From: Armatimonadota bacterium
GTDB lineage: Bacteria > Armatimonadota > Armatimonadia > Armatimonadales > Armatimonadaceae
Direction of reading: 5' to 3'
Assembly (NCBI GenBank): GCA_014381035.1
Contig: JACMIS010000806.1
Location: 1-6,094, forward strand
DNA: 6,094 nucleotides
In this document: positions 5,144-6,094 of the stretch, in pieces
Layout of the letters: every line of letters begins with the position of its first letter
Numbering within the stretch: the first letter of the stretch is position 1
The notes under the pieces: generated by a model
What the model was told of the DNA's origin: nothing
The model's input: only the letters and a program-made list of their open reading frames with translations
Databases searched by the model: none
Made by a program: the position numbers and the translations under genes

Positions 5144-5373
5144 TCACAGCGGCGTGTGGTTTCCGCCGATGTCGTGATCGTCAGCCCGGTCTATATGGCA
5201 TAAGGATCTCTGGTTTCCCGTCTCCAGGTCAACCGCGAGTAGCGTCCACCTGTTGCCTTCGGCCCGGCATGCTATCACCTGCCCCCGCCCGCGAAAAAAC
5301 CGTTTTGATGCGGATAAGTCAGGGAGGCGTCCCCACAAAACACCTGCGGTTGCGTTGTTCGGGTTTCGCTCAA
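5144..5373 (-). pseudogene. beta-propeller (PD40-like) protein, frameshifted N-terminal piece
   Basis: Two frames together read like the start of a six-bladed propeller protein of the oligogalacturonate-lyase-like/PD40 type. The first frame begins at TTG 5373 with AAAGGG six to seven bases before it, reads FCGDASLTYPHQNGFFAGGG, and stops at TGA 5275-5277. The second takes up QVIACRAEGNRWTLLAVDLE, then TGNQRSLCHIDRADDHDIGG and NHTPL, and stops at TGA 5144-5146. The pattern W-x-L-L-A-V-D-L-E-T-G is a standard propeller blade motif. The frame change lies in or next to a run of six T and a run of five G (minus strand, 5299-5282). Only about 75 residues remain of a family of about 350-450. It begins 51 bases after the second PhyH gene, on the same strand. 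Family level is fairly likely; enzyme activity cannot be claimed. Confidence 0.55.
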
Positions 5374-5424
5374 TGAAGTCCCTTTCTGTGATGCGCCGGT
5401 ATGTTCCCCGCCCGACGGCACGAC

Positions 5425-5904
5425 TTACCCAGCACCGGCCTTCCCGGCGATCCACGATCTCAGCGGCACGTCGTCCGGCTGCGGGTCGAAATAGCCGTTG
5501 GCTGTTGTACATGCGCCGAGCAGTTGTCGGCGGATGGGGTCCGTGTCCTCCCACACCCGTTCCATGTCGCACTTGGGTAGTAGCCAGCGGTAGCCGTAAA
5601 ACAGCACCTTGCGCGTGACCGGCGACGTGTTCTCGCTCGCCGCATGCCATAGCCTCCGGTCGAAAATTAACGCGTCGCCCGCTTTCGCGGGGATGCCCAG
5701 GGTGCCCTTTGGGTTAGGGTCCTCCTCGCTAAGGGCGTCCGGGAGTTGCCGAGTGAGATGACTGCCTGGCAAAACAAAGAAATTTCCCATCCCGACGGTC
5801 GGTATGTCGTTCAGAAAGTACAGCACCTTCAGCGACACGCGCGGTTGCAGTTCGACTTTCATGTCCAGATTCATACGGTCCGCGTTGCCCAATGGGCGAG
5901 TCAT
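5425..5904 (-). pseudogene. second PhyH-family oxygenase, C-terminal part only
   Basis: From ATG 5904 to TAA 5425-5427 there are 159 residues of a PhyH-type Fe(II)/2-oxoglutarate oxygenase: LDMKVELQPRVSLKVLYFL, GMGNFFVLPGSH, AGDALIFDRRLWHAASEN and TRKVLFYGYRWLLP. His87 is the distal iron ligand, and Arg98 is a candidate 2-oxoglutarate anchor. The family usually has 260-300 residues, so about the first 110 are missing. The first iron ligands (H-x-D) should lie just before RMNLDM; here one reads GNADRMNLDM, with Asp kept but Asn where His is expected. The frame stays open upstream to TGA at 6040-6042, but those 45 codons are Arg-rich and not PhyH-like. It differs clearly from the PhyH at 1157-1963. 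An inactive remnant is the most likely reading. An intact short protein from ATG 5904 is possible but would lack the metal site. Confidence 0.75.
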
Positions 5905-6094
5905 AGCCGTCCACCAGACCGATTCCGCCCTGCGCGATGCGGGCGTACTCGTAGCCGGTTGCCGTTGCAGATTTCGGTGCCCACGCCTCCAGGGTCGGGT
6001 TTGTCGCGCTGGAACTCGACTCGGGGCGTCCGGTTCGAGTCACCGATCCGGGAACTCGGCGGCGCAATTATCTCCAATGTTGCCACGGATTGAT
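5905..6094 (-). other. decayed 5' region of the second PhyH gene
   Basis: No single frame carries a recognisable PhyH N-terminus. Two minus-strand frames show protein-like blocks: one from GTG 6086 (ATLEIIAPPSSRIGDSNRTP, closed at 5901) and one across about 5985-5905 (GYEYARIAQGGIGLVDGYDS). This fits a gene region with several indels, or a different sequence joined to the PhyH tail. The plus-strand frame 5746-6093 mostly mirrors the PhyH frame. I cannot resolve it further. Confidence 0.35.

Noticed and set aside
5075..5203. Plus-strand frame of 42 codons across the scar (contains FENHHFRFKGNISQRRVVSA)
   Set aside because: It looks rather protein-like but has no usable start codon and lies antisense to the more convincing propeller motif and the tetR side.
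6031..6040. tRNA-like T-loop sequence GGTTCGAGT
   Set aside because: The flanking bases do not pair into a T-stem, and no other cloverleaf arms are present.
1..6094. CRISPR array, insertion sequence, integrase or tRNA-associated attachment site
   Set aside because: No regularly spaced repeats of CRISPR length, no transposase or integrase motifs, and no second copy of the tRNA 3' end was seen.

Overview
The window looks like a gene-poor, partly decayed stretch of a bacterial chromosome with GC clearly above 50%. An intact phytanoyl-CoA-dioxygenase-like (PhyH) enzyme paired with a divergent AraC-type regulator, a second and different PhyH relative, and a piece of a PD40/oligogalacturonate-lyase-like beta-propeller are a mix common in Armatimonadota and in Planctomycetes or Verrucomicrobia. 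I lean weakly to Armatimonadota. This rests on family content only, because no marker gene is present.

Layout: 1-140 is the 3' end of a small unknown gene whose frame is broken by an 8-bp tandem duplication, followed by a GC-rich hairpin. 207-410 is an unrecognised small ORF. 455-688 is an XRE/Cro-type repressor remnant with an amber codon inside its helix-turn-helix. 912-983 (minus) is tRNA-Thr(CGU), with a clear sigma70-type promoter at 1007-1035. 1157-1963 (minus, PhyH) and 2067-2942 (plus, AraC) form a complete divergent pair around a 103-bp control region. 2919-3092 (minus) and 3102-3387 (plus) are remnants of another divergent pair, the second an HxlR-type regulator with a frameshift. 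3522-3683 (minus) is a small unknown ORF or gene tail. 3684-3908 is AT-rich at its right end and carries helically phased short direct repeats. 3909-4775 (minus) is an intact alpha/beta hydrolase of the haloalkane-dehalogenase-like type. Directly upstream of it lies only the C-terminal half of a TetR regulator (4792-5091), which abuts the N-terminal part of a frameshifted beta-propeller gene (5144-5373). 5425-5904 is the C-terminal part of a second PhyH protein whose 5' end has decayed up to the window edge.

Three protein genes and one tRNA look functional. The PhyH/AraC pair is probably a ligand-responsive regulator controlling its neighbour oxygenase, and it shares one control region with it. 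The hydrolase was probably the second gene of a tetR-hydrolase operon that lost the front of its regulator. At least six other genes are broken by small indels, a nonsense codon or a deletion.

I found no transposase, integrase, CRISPR array, toxin-antitoxin pair or defence module, and nothing that amounts to a convincing new system. The real interest lies in the density of decay, the probable deletion scar near 5092-5143, the possibly leaderless araC transcript, and the dehalogenase-like enzyme with substituted halide-binding positions. Several frameshifts could instead be sequencing or assembly errors.
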